DNA of 51,133 nt from Nitrospira sp. (GCA_029865345.1 JAOUHD010000005.1:1-51133); one strand, 5' to 3'. Shown: positions 27,106 to 37,594, numbered from the stretch's first letter. Numbers and translations: made by a program. Notes: a model not told the origin generated them from the letters alone.

Positions 27106-28536
27106 GTGGAAAGTTTGGCTGTTAGGAAACGGGTTCTGCTGATCGATGACGATCCCCGAGTCCGTGCCTCCCTCAAAATGGTTCTCGAACCAATCTATGA
27201 CATTCTCCAGGCCTGTGATGGTCAAGAGGGTCTCGATGTGTTTCGGAAGGATGAACCCGACCTCATCCTCCTCGATGTCATTCTCCCGGGAACCGACGGC
27301 CTCGCAGTGCTTCAAACGCTCCGTATGGAGAGCAAGATGACTCCTGTCATCATGCTCACAGGTACCAAATCTGTCAAAACAGCCGTCGACGCCATGAAGT
27401 TCGGCGCTGCTGACTATCTCTCAAAACCGTTCGACGTCGATGAGCTCCGTATCATCATCGATCGCGTCCTGAACTCTTCCGAACTGGAGCGAGAAGTCAA
27501 GCAATTGCGGGCTCAAGTCGTCCAGCGCTATGCCTTCCATAATCTGATCGGCAAAAGCCAGGGCATGCAGGAGATCTACTCAAAAATCGAGCAGGTCGCC
27601 GATAGCCGCACCACGATACTCATTACTGGCGAAAGTGGCACAGGAAAGGAATTAGTCGCAAAAGCCTTGCACTACAACAGTTCCCGACGCGAGCGCCCCT
27701 TCATTGCCCTGAACTGCGCCGCGTTGCCTGAAACGCTCATAGAAAGCGAACTCTTCGGCCACGAAAAAGGGTCGTTCACGGATGCCACAGCCCGACGCGT
27801 CGGACAGTTTGAATTGGCAAACACCGGAACGTTGTTCCTGGACGAAATCGGTGACTTGAGTCCGATCACGCAAGCGAAGCTCCTGCGTGTTATCCAAGAG
27901 CGCGAATTTACGAGAATCGGGGGAGTTCAGCCAATCAAGGTCGATGTCCGCATCGTGACAGCGACGAACAAGAATCTTGATGACCTCGTTCGAAAAGCGC
28001 AGTTTCGAGAAGACTTATACTACCGCATTAACGTCATTGCGCTCGTTCTCCCCCCACTCCGTGAACGCGGCGAGGATATTCCCCTCCTGGCCAAACATTT
28101 CCTCGAGAAACGGCTGGACGAGGAACGACGCCCTCGTATCGAATTCGGAAAAGAGGCATTGGAGCTTCTGACTCGATATTCTTGGCCTGGCAATGTTCGC
28201 GAGCTGGAAAACTTCGTCGAGCAGGCGTTCATCTGGTCCCAAAATGCTACTCAAATCACTCCAGAGCATTTGCCGACTCTGATCAAGAATGACTCTCGTT
28301 CAACATCGCTTCGAGACGATACCCTCGCCGGTCGCATGTCGCTTGAAAAAGCCGTGATGGAGTTTGAACGGGAGATTATCCTTGATGCGTTGAAACGGAC
28401 CAATTACGTACAAACCCACGCCGCGAACCTACTTGGAATTAGCCGACGGATGCTGAAATACCGAATGGACACCCTCAGCATCGGTCGTCCGGACAATTCC
28501 TCGACCCAAGAGCCCGACCTACCCATGCAAGAATGA
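27106..28536 (+). CDS. NtrC-family sigma-54 response regulator
   Basis: A 476-residue regulator with an intact receiver (LLIDDDP, phospho-accepting D57 in LILLDVILP, KP lysine in LSKPF), a sigma-54 AAA+ domain (GESGTGKE, LFLDEIGDL) and a C-terminal Fis-type helix-turn-helix (THAANLLGISRRMLKYR). The sigma-54 loop reads GSFTDA, a variant of GAFTGA. It starts at GTG 27106, with TAAGGAG five bases upstream. It is the probable target of the GAF kinase just before it. A receiver-HD-GYP gene follows 190 bases later. Confidence 0.93.
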   Translation: MESLAVRKRVLLIDDDPRVRASLKMVLEPIYDILQACDGQEGLDVFRKDEPDLILLDVILPGTDGLAVLQTLRMESKMTPVIMLTGTKSVKTAVDAMKFGAADYLSKPFDVDELRIIIDRVLNSSELEREVKQLRAQVVQRYAFHNLIGKSQGMQEIYSKIEQVADSRTTILITGESGTGKELVAKALHYNSSRRERPFIALNCAALPETLIESELFGHEKGSFTDATARRVGQFELANTGTLFLDEIGDLSPITQAKLLRVIQEREFTRIGGVQPIKVDVRIVTATNKNLDDLVRKAQFREDLYYRINVIALVLPPLRERGEDIPLLAKHFLEKRLDEERRPRIEFGKEALELLTRYSWPGNVRELENFVEQAFIWSQNATQITPEHLPTLIKNDSRSTSLRDDTLAGRMSLEKAVMEFEREIILDALKRTNYVQTHAANLLGISRRMLKYRMDTLSIGRPDNSSTQEPDLPMQE

Positions 28537-28726
28537 CACACTTATGCACACATTATCCTCACCGCCCTGTTAGTAACATAGGTATCCTAGCATTGCTGAT
28601 ATCTACGTATAGTTACTCATCCTGCCACCACTACTCTATATTGAATCTATGTTGAAATTATTCGCAGCCCAATGAAAAGGAACGGGAATTGCTTATCAGT
28701 GACAAAATCTGGAGTAGGTGTCGCGT

Positions 28727-29854
28727 ATGATCACAACCTCTCTTCAGTCAGGAACACAACCGACAGTCCTCGTGGTTGATGATGAAGCGGGGCCCCGCGA
28801 TGCTCTTAAATTCATACTTCGCACTTTCTGCAACGTTCGTTCTGCAGAGAACGCCAAGATGGCCCTCGAGGTCCTCAGCCAGGAACCCATTGACCTGATC
28901 ACACTCGATCAAAAGCTTCCGGATCGTCATGGACTCGAGCTTCTCAGAGACATCAAACACCATCACCCCGACGTGGAGGTCATTATCGTCACGGGATACG
29001 GGAGCCTGAAGTCTGCCATGGAGGGTATCCGTCAGGGAGCCGCGGGTTATTTACTTAAGCCTTTCAACGTGAACGAGCTGACCACCCTCATTCAACAGAC
29101 GATGGACAAGAAGCGCCGACTCGACTTTCTTCGCTACTGCCTTCGGACGCTACCAGACCTGTGGGGCTCGGAGGAAGAGAGTGGACGTGCATGGGACAGA
29201 GTTAAGACGGAATATGCGTCGCTTTCCATTCACCCGCAGAACCATGATGCTTTGCAACAAGACGAGATGACCCTGCTTCCACTCCTGTCCGATGCTCTGG
29301 AAGCCACAGACCGCCAATTACTCAATCATTCGAGCCGAGTGAGTTTCTATGCTACGTTGATGGCTAGCCGACTCAACCTTACCGTATCCGAGCAAAAAGC
29401 GTTGGCCTTGGGAGCCTTTCTGCATGATGTAGGAAAAACAAGTCTCCCATCATATAGGTTCTCCAAGGACCAGATCCTTCCGTCAGGCGAAGCATCTCTC
29501 TGTAGAGAACACGTCGACAGAGGTGCACGGATGATTGCCTCGTTGGGTTTGCCGATTGAGACGAGAGAAATCATCGCATCCCACCACGAACGATGGGATG
29601 GCCAGGGCTACCCTCATGGACTCCGAGGCACGGATATTCCCTTACTGGCCCGTATTGTCGGTATTGCCCAAACGTTTGATCATCTGACCGCCGACGCACC
29701 TGGACGCGTCGCCCTTCCTCTGGATGCCGCAATCCGTCAGATCTCGCTTCAATCTGATACGCATTTTGACCCGCAGTTACTTGAACTCTTCGTTCAGGTC
29801 GTAAAGGACTCCCCCGTCTCTCCACGCACCATGGAGATCGCTCCCGCCGCTTGA
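28727..29854 (+). CDS. Receiver-HD-GYP response regulator
   Basis: A 375-residue two-domain protein. The receiver is intact (VLVVDDE, D61 in LITLDQKLP, TGYGS, LKPF). The HD-GYP domain has FLHDVGK, REHVDRG and the complete signature HHERWDGQGYP, so it should hydrolyse c-di-GMP under control of phosphorylation. The later helix reads IAQTFDHLTAD where IADVYDALTSD is typical. ATG 28727 is preferred; a GTG nine bases earlier sits too close to the GGAG. It ends five bases from the convergent recN. The upstream GAF kinase is a candidate phosphodonor. Confidence 0.9.
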   Translation: MITTSLQSGTQPTVLVVDDEAGPRDALKFILRTFCNVRSAENAKMALEVLSQEPIDLITLDQKLPDRHGLELLRDIKHHHPDVEVIIVTGYGSLKSAMEGIRQGAAGYLLKPFNVNELTTLIQQTMDKKRRLDFLRYCLRTLPDLWGSEEESGRAWDRVKTEYASLSIHPQNHDALQQDEMTLLPLLSDALEATDRQLLNHSSRVSFYATLMASRLNLTVSEQKALALGAFLHDVGKTSLPSYRFSKDQILPSGEASLCREHVDRGARMIASLGLPIETREIIASHHERWDGQGYPHGLRGTDIPLLARIVGIAQTFDHLTADAPGRVALPLDAAIRQISLQSDTHFDPQLLELFVQVVKDSPVSPRTMEIAPAA

Positions 29855-29859
29855 TCTAT

Positions 29860-31536
29860 TCATTGCGTTCCGGCGATCAACTCCGCCGCTGCAGATCGAG
29901 TTTTGGCAGTGATTCGCTCCCCACCAAGCATGCGCGCAATTTCACCCTCGCGACTTATGCCAGTTAACAACCGCACCGTCGCTACCGTTCGCCCCTTAAC
30001 CTCCAACTTTTCGACAGAGAAATGATGCTGGGCTTGAGAAGCGACCTGCGGGAGATGCGTGATGCACAGCACTTGATGGTAGCGGCCCAACTCCCGTAGC
30101 CGTTTCCCAATCGTGGCTGCGACTGCTCCTCCCACCCCTGTATCGATCTCATCGAAGATCAAGACCGGCACATGATCGACCTCAGCAAGGACGGATTTCA
30201 ACGCCAGCATCACCCGCGAGAGTTCACCGCCCGATGCCACACGAGATATCGGTTTCAACGGCTCGCCTGCATTGGTCGACAGCTGAAACTCGACACGATC
30301 GGCACCATCAGAACCGTACATTTCGTCAGGCCCAGAAGGCATAACTTGGACCAGAAACCGTACCGATCCCATTTTCAACGCACTGAGCTCTTTGTCCACC
30401 AATTTCGTCAACCGTTTGGCTGCTTCCGTTCGCTTCCCTGAGAGCGCTCTGGCCAGTGCCGAGACGTTCTGTTGTTGCTCCGTAATAAGACGATCATATC
30501 GATCGATCTCGCTGTCCACCCCGCGAAGTTGGCCTAGCTCTTGTTTCACTCGATCCTGAAACTCTAGAACGGCTTCAATCGTCCCCCCGTATTTCTTTTT
30601 CATCTTCTGGATGACAGCCAAACGATCTTCGATCACACTGAGTCGCTGAGGATCTGCGTCTAGCCCCTCGACATACCCGCGAAGGGAGTCGGCGACTTCT
30701 TTCAGAAGCACCTTGGCCTCGGAGGCAAGCCGGCCCGTTCCTCCCATCGCAGGGTCGATCTGAGTGAGCTCTCCTAACACGCGCTCCATCGACACCAGAT
30801 TCGCCAAGATACCAGCCGCATCGCCCTGAATTCGTTCCTGAGCTTCCGATGCCAATTCAGTCAGACGCCGAGACGCCCCCAACCGATGACGTTCAGCCTG
30901 TAGCAGCTCTTCCTCCCCCAGACGGCAGGCAGCCTCATCCAACTCCTCCTGCTGAAAACTCAACAGGTCTTCTTGCTGGACCCGCTGTTGGAGCGAGATG
31001 GCAAGCGCAGTACGTTTCTCACGGGAACTCACTAACTCACGATGGATTGATTGATATTGGGACCGCAGTTCCAGCAGACGACCAAAGGCATCCAGAACCT
31101 CAAGCTGAGCGGAGCTGGATAGAAGCGATTGCTGGTCATGCTGGCCATGGATATCGACAAGCGTACCGGCGAACTCCTCCAGCACATGGACAGGGCTGAG
31201 GATTCCATTCAGATACACCCGGTTTCTTCCTGAGCGTGCAATGATACGTCGAATGATGAGTTGAGAATCGTTTGGGCCAAGGACTTCTTTGGCCCGCAGC
31301 CGTTGAAGAAGAGGATGCGTGAGCGGAATCTCAAACGACGCTTCAAGTTGGGCTTCGTCTTCACCGAAACGAATTTGCTCGCTTGAGGCTCGCCCACCGA
31401 CAAGAAGCGCCACTGCATCGATTAATAACGACTTACCAGTCCCGGTCTCTCCGGTCAACACGGCAAATCCTGAGTCCATGTTCAGACTCAGTCGTTCAAT
31501 CACAGCAAAATTCGTAATACGCAGCTCAGTCAGCAT
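29860..31536 (-). CDS. recN: DNA repair protein RecN
   Basis: SMC-like ATPase of 558 residues that helps in recombinational repair of double-strand breaks. The N-terminus has the typical LTELRITNFAVIE and Walker A GETGTGKS. A long coiled-coil middle part follows. The C-terminus has the signature SGGELSRVMLALK and the Walker B segment VLIFDEIDTGVGG. Length and order are normal for the family. No LexA-type box is obvious in the 179 bases upstream. It ends five bases from the convergent HD-GYP gene. Confidence 0.97.
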   Translation of the reverse strand: MLTELRITNFAVIERLSLNMDSGFAVLTGETGTGKSLLIDAVALLVGGRASSEQIRFGEDEAQLEASFEIPLTHPLLQRLRAKEVLGPNDSQLIIRRIIARSGRNRVYLNGILSPVHVLEEFAGTLVDIHGQHDQQSLLSSSAQLEVLDAFGRLLELRSQYQSIHRELVSSREKRTALAISLQQRVQQEDLLSFQQEELDEAACRLGEEELLQAERHRLGASRRLTELASEAQERIQGDAAGILANLVSMERVLGELTQIDPAMGGTGRLASEAKVLLKEVADSLRGYVEGLDADPQRLSVIEDRLAVIQKMKKKYGGTIEAVLEFQDRVKQELGQLRGVDSEIDRYDRLITEQQQNVSALARALSGKRTEAAKRLTKLVDKELSALKMGSVRFLVQVMPSGPDEMYGSDGADRVEFQLSTNAGEPLKPISRVASGGELSRVMLALKSVLAEVDHVPVLIFDEIDTGVGGAVAATIGKRLRELGRYHQVLCITHLPQVASQAQHHFSVEKLEVKGRTVATVRLLTGISREGEIARMLGGERITAKTRSAAAELIAGTQ

Positions 31537-31715
31537 AGCTGCAACAAAGGCAAAGCCTAGCTAACGGCAGACAACACCTCGGGACACTCAACATCCCTCC
31601 CGCCGAATAGAACGTATCGCTGGAACAGCGAGTGGCCTACACTTGGTACGCTGAACGCCACTAAGCGCCACCTGGACGGGAGCGGAGGCCCCCCTCTCCC
31701 TATTTCAGCATCACG

Positions 31716-32093
31716 CTAGGCAGTCCCGGCATGCTGAGCGAGCAGTGAGTCGATCAGTTCTTTGAACTGTCGCTTTGGTCTGGCACCCACCAGCTTCTCG
31801 ATGGGCTGGCCGTTCTTAAAGAATAGAATCGTGGGGATACTCATCACCTGGTAACGACCCGCCACCTCGGGATTCTCGTCAGTGTTCAGTTTTCGAACCT
31901 TCAGCTTCCCGGCGTATTCATTTGCCAATTCCTCCACGATGGGAGCCACCATTTGACATGGGCCGCACCACACCGCCCAAAAATCGACCATGACGAGTTC
32001 GGAGGCCTTCATTACTTCGGCATCCCAAGTAGAATCTTCGACTTTCAAGGCGTCACCAGCCACGTCTGCGCCCTCCTTCGGGGTTGAGATCAT
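31716..32093 (-). CDS. trxA: Thioredoxin
   Basis: A 125-residue thioredoxin with the active site WCGPC (in DFWAVWCGPCQMVAP) and the cis-proline region MSIPTILFF. An N-terminal extension of about 18 residues (MISTPKEGADVAGDALK) precedes the fold and has no signal-peptide character, so it is cytoplasmic. It could reduce the Bcp peroxidase encoded at 15.5 kb. It lies 57 bases after lptD on the same strand. Confidence 0.95.
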   Translation of the reverse strand: MISTPKEGADVAGDALKVEDSTWDAEVMKASELVMVDFWAVWCGPCQMVAPIVEELANEYAGKLKVRKLNTDENPEVAGRYQVMSIPTILFFKNGQPIEKLVGARPKRQFKELIDSLLAQHAGTA

Positions 32094-32150
32094 TGATGCG
32101 TGATTGCGTAGGCATCGTACCCCACCACTGTTTTTAGTGTCAAACGGGGA

Positions 32151-34619
32151 TCATCGTCCAGGTTGACCTCCGGGCAGTGCAGCACCGGTCTCGGAGGTCT
32201 GCGGAGGAATACCATAAGGCCCGCCCAGAGTCGCCCATGGGAGCCCCCGTTCACCCCACAGCAGTGGGCTCAGAAGTGTCCGCATGACGGCAGTCCCGGC
32301 ACTTTCGGTCCAACCGATTCCAGTGAGACTCAACATAAAGCTATATTGCTCACGATCCGGGAACTTCAGGTAATACAGCCCCACCGACCAACATCTGCAC
32401 GGATTCTGATACAAGGCGACGGCGTCCAATTCCGGGCTTCGTCCATTTTTGACATCGTAGTAGGCCTTGGCTCCGAACGTCCATCCCCACGGAGTGCGGA
32501 AGGCCCCGCCCATCGTCACAAACTGAATGTCCTTCGTCGGAGCAAACACCTCATTAAATGAGATAGGGTTCCAGACGTCGCCTCGCCTGACCCGATTCCC
32601 ATCTCTCGTGTACCGTTGTCCTACTTCGAAATACCAATTGGTGCCCTCTTGAAATCGAAGGTCCGTGTTGAATTGGCTCACCCCTGGTTGATAGGGATCG
32701 AAGAACGCGTCGACCGTCAGATACCGATTGATCGGCGGTCGGAGAGCCCACGCCTGCGCCGCACGTCCGACTACCGGGGTATCCAACCACGCCGTCGTCA
32801 TCAACGTCGGCAGATTATTGCCAATCACGGCCCGCACCCAGATATCAGAAAACTTCTTGCCTTGGATGGGCACCGTGGCCGGCTGGAGCGGCTGGGTGAA
32901 TGATCCGAGAAAAGGGGCAACTCCTGGCGTAAACTCACGCGCCAGAGTTTGTACATCGCCGACATGATAACTCTGCGCCAACGTGAGATCGAGCCAGTTG
33001 AAGGCATTGGTCTTCCCTGATTCCAATACCCGACTACGCAGCATATACGTCAGCAAATTCTTCTTCGGAAGATCATCGGCTTGGTCGATTTGCGTCAACT
33101 TCGATTGATCAGTTGACGGCACATATTCGTAGGTGACCGTGGGCTCGAGGGTATGCAACAGACTATTCCCGTCAGCAAGGGCGAATCGGCGCGTCACTTT
33201 TGACGTAGCATCCACCCCCAACCAAAACGTCTCTCGATGCTGCCCTTCATCCGATTGCGCCCCTCTGGTGTAATAGACCTCACGGAACTTCGCTTGGGGT
33301 CGAATCCCGATCACATGCCCGAGATGCAGTACATCTGTCGAAATACTAGGAACGACATTGATCCGATTCAGCGTAAATCCTTGATCGCGATAGAAATTGA
33401 CATAGTTCCCTTCCATGCCCAACAAGATAGGAGAATTGAATAGTGAGACGTGGGGCAGGCTATAGCCGGCCTCCGGAAGCCGTTGAAATGTATCCTTTCC
33501 TCCGGCTTGTAGCGGTTGCAGATAGAGGCCAAGAAGATACAGGTTGCCGTAGGGCAAGCGCTGGGTCACCAAGAGGTTTGATTCGCTGCTCGGCGAAGCA
33601 CGGAGTATCCCTGAATTGCTCAGTTGTTGGAAATAGTTAGGATCTGTAACCAAATTGGCGCTGGCACGAAGCAGCAACGTATCGGTGAGGTATTGCGTAT
33701 GGGTTCCGATGAGTGCGGCGCGTGCCTGTTTGACATCTTCCCCGGTGTCGGTGAGGCCGGAGACATTGGGAAGCTGCGTCTGTTGCAGATAGCTCACATA
33801 CCACTTGCCCCGAGATCGCCGGTCCAAGACATACCGATACTCAAAATCAGACCCATATCCGAGGTCACTGTAATAGGAGGGTGTGACCGTCAAGTCTTGA
33901 CTTGGATTAATCGCCCAAAAAAAGCTCTGCTTCAGGTGGAATCCAAATCGATTGTCATAACTCGGGCTAGGAATCAGAAAACCGGTTTGTCGTTTAGTCA
34001 TGGGAAAGGAGAAGGTGGGTAATGGAATAGTGGGCACATCCAAGACACAAAACCACCCGCCCTTGGATCCCAATGTGTCTCCCATGGTCAGATCCAGATC
34101 CTTAAACCGAAAGCGCCACGCCGGCACTTCTCCGTCTTGCGCATCACAATTCGTGAAACTGCCATCTTTCACTCGATAGTGGTATTCAGAAAATCTCTGC
34201 AGGAGGCGGCCGGTTATCGATGAGTTGGTTGTCGGAGCATAGAGCTGGGCATGTGTTGCCACGCCAGCCTCTGTATTGACATTAATCTCCATCCGCTCAG
34301 CCGTCACATCGGCCTGCGGGTCCGTTAAGTGAACATGGCCGACGGCAGTGAGAATACCCGACAAGACTTGAATGGTAGCGTGGTCCGCCGTGAGCGTAAT
34401 AGCCCCCTGTTGAATCACCACCGATCCGTTTGCCTCGTAGACGTCTTGATCTTGTCGATAGTCGATCCGCTCTGCCGTGATATCGAGAGGAGCAGATCCA
34501 GCAGCCGACGTTCCGGCACCCATTTGGGTGTCTGCCGCTGATCCAGGAAAGGGAATGAGAGTGAGGATGGCGACGATGAGAATGAGCTGCCAGTGGACCC
34601 ACGCGAGAGGACCCGCCAT
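32151..34619 (-). CDS. lptD: LPS-assembly outer-membrane protein LptD
   Basis: An 822-residue outer-membrane beta-barrel that inserts lipopolysaccharide into the outer leaflet. After a signal peptide (ending near GSAADT), the N-terminal OstA/LptA-like domain runs to about residue 170 (LDITAERIDYRQDQDVYEANG in parts, TADHATIQ, VTAERMEINV). The barrel follows, with FLIPSPSYDNRFG and LPEAGYSLPHVSLF. Cysteines in FTNCDAQ and near the C-terminus (NPCRCW) match those that form the disulfides between plug and barrel in the family. ATG 34619 is used, one base after the folC stop. It implies a Gram-negative envelope with LPS. Confidence 0.93.
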   Translation of the reverse strand: MAGPLAWVHWQLILIVAILTLIPFPGSAADTQMGAGTSAAGSAPLDITAERIDYRQDQDVYEANGSVVIQQGAITLTADHATIQVLSGILTAVGHVHLTDPQADVTAERMEINVNTEAGVATHAQLYAPTTNSSITGRLLQRFSEYHYRVKDGSFTNCDAQDGEVPAWRFRFKDLDLTMGDTLGSKGGWFCVLDVPTIPLPTFSFPMTKRQTGFLIPSPSYDNRFGFHLKQSFFWAINPSQDLTVTPSYYSDLGYGSDFEYRYVLDRRSRGKWYVSYLQQTQLPNVSGLTDTGEDVKQARAALIGTHTQYLTDTLLLRASANLVTDPNYFQQLSNSGILRASPSSESNLLVTQRLPYGNLYLLGLYLQPLQAGGKDTFQRLPEAGYSLPHVSLFNSPILLGMEGNYVNFYRDQGFTLNRINVVPSISTDVLHLGHVIGIRPQAKFREVYYTRGAQSDEGQHRETFWLGVDATSKVTRRFALADGNSLLHTLEPTVTYEYVPSTDQSKLTQIDQADDLPKKNLLTYMLRSRVLESGKTNAFNWLDLTLAQSYHVGDVQTLAREFTPGVAPFLGSFTQPLQPATVPIQGKKFSDIWVRAVIGNNLPTLMTTAWLDTPVVGRAAQAWALRPPINRYLTVDAFFDPYQPGVSQFNTDLRFQEGTNWYFEVGQRYTRDGNRVRRGDVWNPISFNEVFAPTKDIQFVTMGGAFRTPWGWTFGAKAYYDVKNGRSPELDAVALYQNPCRCWSVGLYYLKFPDREQYSFMLSLTGIGWTESAGTAVMRTLLSPLLWGERGLPWATLGGPYGIPPQTSETGAALPGGQPGR

Positions 34620-34620
34620 G

Positions 34621-35919
34621 CTAGCCACGAATCGGTGACAACCCGCAGCCACACACTGCCGCTTTGATATCCCCCAGAAGCATCAACGATCCGGCAATAC
34701 AGATGAGATCGTGAGGCATGGCTCGGCTTCTGGCAACTGTCAACGCGTCCATAGGAAGGACGGCCTCATGTACCGGCCCTTGCCACTCGTGCAGAGTTGC
34801 ACGGAGTTCTTGGACCGTAGCAGACCGTGCGAGGGTTGCCTGCGTCAGCACGATTTCCGACACACACGGTAACAGCGGATCGATAAATCCCCGGCGATCT
34901 TTATCTCGCATCATGCCCCAGACAAGGATAATCCGTGATGTCGGGTGACTGACGGCAAAGTCCGTGAGATACTCCGCGAGCGCATGCGCAGCAGCAGGGT
35001 TATGGGCGCCGTCGAGCACGACCGTGGGGTACTCGCCGATCACCTCTAACCGACCTTCCCATGAGACCGTACGCAAGCCATTGCGAACGGCTGCCGCATC
35101 CACAGCCATCCCAGCTCGATCCGCCAATTCAAGAAGTGCCAATGCACAAGCGGCATTGTCCCACTGGTGACGCCCTGTCAAACCACAAGTGAGATCCTCC
35201 CACACACGAGTCATGCCCCGATACGTCAGTCGCTCGAAACGAGTTCCGTCAATAGCAAAGTCGCGGCCAAGCTGCCACAGGGGGGCTGCGCGATCCTGGG
35301 CGATCCGGCGTAGGACCTGTTCAGCTTCCTCTCCCATCCGTCCGATCACAACCGGGACAGAGGGCTTAATAATTCCCCCCTTTTCAAATGCGATCGCCTC
35401 CTCCGTGTGCCCCAAGTACTCCTGATGATCCAAGCCGATCGTCGTGATCACACTGGCCAGTGGGTGTTCCACCACGTTGGTTGCATCGAAGCGCCCGCCT
35501 AACCCAACTTCCAATACAGCGACATCGACTTCCGACTCTGCGAAATAGAGGACTGCCAGAGCCGTCGTCATCTCAAAAAACGTCGGTTCCAGATTATCTT
35601 CGAGCACGGCCCGCAAACGCGTGATCAACGCCTCAACGTGAGGCTCCGGGATCATGCATCCGTTGATACGAATCCTCTCCCGAAATTCGACGAGGTGAGG
35701 AGAGGTATAGAGCCCGACCCGTCGGCCTGCATGCTGAAGGACCGCCGCAACCATCGCCGCCGTCGAACCCTTGCCGTTGGTTCCTCCAATATGAAGGACG
35801 CGAAGCGAGCGATGAGGATTGCCGACCCTGTCCAACAAAATCTGCATGGTCTCCAGGCCCAGCTTGATGCCGTGCTTCTGAAGCGCGTAGAGGTACTCAA
35901 TCATGGAGAAGTAGCTCAT
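34621..35919 (-). CDS. folC: Folylpolyglutamate/dihydrofolate synthase FolC
   Basis: A Mur-ligase-like enzyme of 432 residues that adds glutamate to dihydropteroate and to folates. The ATP loop is GGTNGKGST, with TTIGLDHQEYLG and the C-terminal VLDGAHNPAAA as further signatures. The start chosen is ATG 35919 (SYFSMIEYLYAL); a TTG six bases upstream is in frame. It lies 25 bases after accD and one base before lptD, in the common accD-folC arrangement. Confidence 0.95.
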   Translation of the reverse strand: MSYFSMIEYLYALQKHGIKLGLETMQILLDRVGNPHRSLRVLHIGGTNGKGSTAAMVAAVLQHAGRRVGLYTSPHLVEFRERIRINGCMIPEPHVEALITRLRAVLEDNLEPTFFEMTTALAVLYFAESEVDVAVLEVGLGGRFDATNVVEHPLASVITTIGLDHQEYLGHTEEAIAFEKGGIIKPSVPVVIGRMGEEAEQVLRRIAQDRAAPLWQLGRDFAIDGTRFERLTYRGMTRVWEDLTCGLTGRHQWDNAACALALLELADRAGMAVDAAAVRNGLRTVSWEGRLEVIGEYPTVVLDGAHNPAAAHALAEYLTDFAVSHPTSRIILVWGMMRDKDRRGFIDPLLPCVSEIVLTQATLARSATVQELRATLHEWQGPVHEAVLPMDALTVARSRAMPHDLICIAGSLMLLGDIKAAVCGCGLSPIRG

Positions 35920-35944
35920 CGACAAGCCGGGAGGAAGCAGAAGG

Positions 35945-36781
35945 CTAAAAATGATTCACGAGGGTGCCAACCGTCTCCTTGAGACGCTTGCGCTCGACGA
36001 TCATATCGATCATGCCGTGTTCGAGAAGAAACTCGGCCCGTTGGAACTGATCCGGCAACTGCTGCTTGATAGTTTGTTCGATGACACGAGGTCCCGCAAA
36101 CCCAATCAACGCTTTTGGCTCCGCAATGATGACATCTCCCAACATCGCCACACTGGCGGTGACGCCGCCGAACGTCGGATCGGCAAGAATCGAGATAAAC
36201 GGCAGTTTAGCCTCGCCCAGCTTCGCGACCGCAGTCGAGGTCTTGGCCATCTGCATCAACGACAGGATGCCTTCCTGCATCCGCGCACCCCCAGAAGTGG
36301 TGACTAGGATGACCGGCAGCTTTAGCTCCAATGCCCGATCAATCGCGCGGCAGAGCTTTTCCCCAACCACAGACCCCATACTCCCGCCCATAAAACTGAA
36401 ATTGAAGACACAGAGCACCACCCGACGCCCGTTGACCAGGCCTTCGCCAATAACAAGCGCATCCTTCCGGCCCGTCTTTTCTTGGTGAGCCTTGACCCGA
36501 TCTTTATATGGCTTGGTATCGTGGAACTTCAACGGATCCTGCGCTTCTAAACCCGCATCCCATTCTTTGAAGGTACCTAGATCAAGGAGCATACCAATCC
36601 GTTCAGTGACCGAGATCGGGAAATGATACTCGCATTTTGGGCAAACCTTGTCATTCCGGTCAACCTCCTTGCGGTAGACGATCTCCCGGCAGTGATTGCA
36701 CTTAAGCCACATCCCCTCGCTGCTTTTTGAACGGGGCGGCGGGGCGGATTCTGCAGGTTTCTCTTTTTTGAACCACGTCAT
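35945..36781 (-). CDS. accD: Acetyl-CoA carboxylase carboxyltransferase subunit beta
   Basis: A 278-residue subunit that, with AccA, transfers the carboxyl group from biotin to acetyl-CoA in the first committed step of fatty acid synthesis. The N-terminal zinc ribbon has C28, C31, C47 and C50 ([16 protein letters not shown]). The crotonase-like core contains [10 protein letters not shown] and [15 protein letters not shown]. Length is typical. It is the first gene of the accD-folC-lptD run. Confidence 0.97.
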   Translation of the reverse strand: MTWFKKEKPAESAPPPRSKSSEGMWLKCNHCREIVYRKEVDRNDKVCPKCEYHFPISVTERIGMLLDLGTFKEWDAGLEAQDPLKFHDTKPYKDRVKAHQEKTGRKDALVIGEGLVNGRRVVLCVFNFSFMGGSMGSVVGEKLCRAIDRALELKLPVILVTTSGGARMQEGILSLMQMAKTSTAVAKLGEAKLPFISILADPTFGGVTASVAMLGDVIIAEPKALIGFAGPRVIEQTIKQQLPDQFQRAEFLLEHGMIDMIVERKRLKETVGTLVNHF

Positions 36782-36883
36782 GGTTATTATCTAGTGCCGT
36801 CCTACCACCAATTCGCAGAGAATAGCACAGGGCTACCACCAATGCACCTTAGCGGCGTATCGCACCTGATACACCAAGCCGCA

Positions 36884-37594
36884 TCAATGTCCGAGGACCG
36901 AGGGGGTCAACGCCACCAACATCCATACCCCAACCAAGATACTGGCAAGGCTGGCAAATCCCTGAACCCCCACAAAGAGTCGCTGACTCATCGAACGCGA
37001 ATAGATGACCGGCACACTTAAGGTCAAACCGATCGCCATCATGCCGATGATCGATCCAACGCCAAAGACGAGGATCGCCACAAGCCCGCTGACCATGGTT
37101 GTCGTCGCCGCCAAAATCATCAACATCAACGCGGCTGATCCGGCAAGCCCATGCACCATGCCAATACACAACGGACGAATTGCGTCCGTCATCCAATGCC
37201 GATGGCAATGATCGCGTTGTTGCTGGTGGCTGTGCAGGTGGACATGCGGCTGACCGTCGTGGTCATGGCTATGGACATGCCAACGCTCACGGTACAGTTT
37301 CAGCGCAAGACTCCCCCCAAGTACAATCAGGAGCAGTCCGACTCCCGATTCAGCCATGACTTCCAATTCAGCAGGAATATGGAACCCCCAGGCAAGTACG
37401 ATCGATCCCACCAGCAACAGCGTCAGCGTGTGGCCAGTCCCCCACCACAATCCGACAGCGAGGGACGCCAGAAACGAGGGCCGCTCAGCAAGAACAGTCG
37501 AGACCGCTGCAAGATGATCCGTATCCAGGGCGTGCCGCAGTCCCAGCAGAAAACCAATCCCAAGCAGCGTCGATAGATCCGCATCAGGCATCAT
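36884..37594 (-). CDS. NicO-type nickel/cobalt transporter
   Basis: A 236-residue membrane protein with about six hydrophobic segments. The first helix carries RHALDTDHL, the H-x4-DH metal signature of NiCoT/UreH-like transporters. The central loop is rich in histidine (HVHSHDHDGQPHVHLHSHQQ in parts), typical of metal-gathering loops. The second half has GMVHGLAGSAAL and a mirrored helix set. Nickel or cobalt is the likely substrate; a metalloenzyme target cannot be named. No cobalamin riboswitch is visible. The ATG pair at 37594/37591 is preferred to a GTG-type extension to 37657. Confidence 0.82.
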   Translation of the reverse strand: MMPDADLSTLLGIGFLLGLRHALDTDHLAAVSTVLAERPSFLASLAVGLWWGTGHTLTLLLVGSIVLAWGFHIPAELEVMAESGVGLLLIVLGGSLALKLYRERWHVHSHDHDGQPHVHLHSHQQQRDHCHRHWMTDAIRPLCIGMVHGLAGSAALMLMILAATTTMVSGLVAILVFGVGSIIGMMAIGLTLSVPVIYSRSMSQRLFVGVQGFASLASILVGVWMLVALTPSVLGH

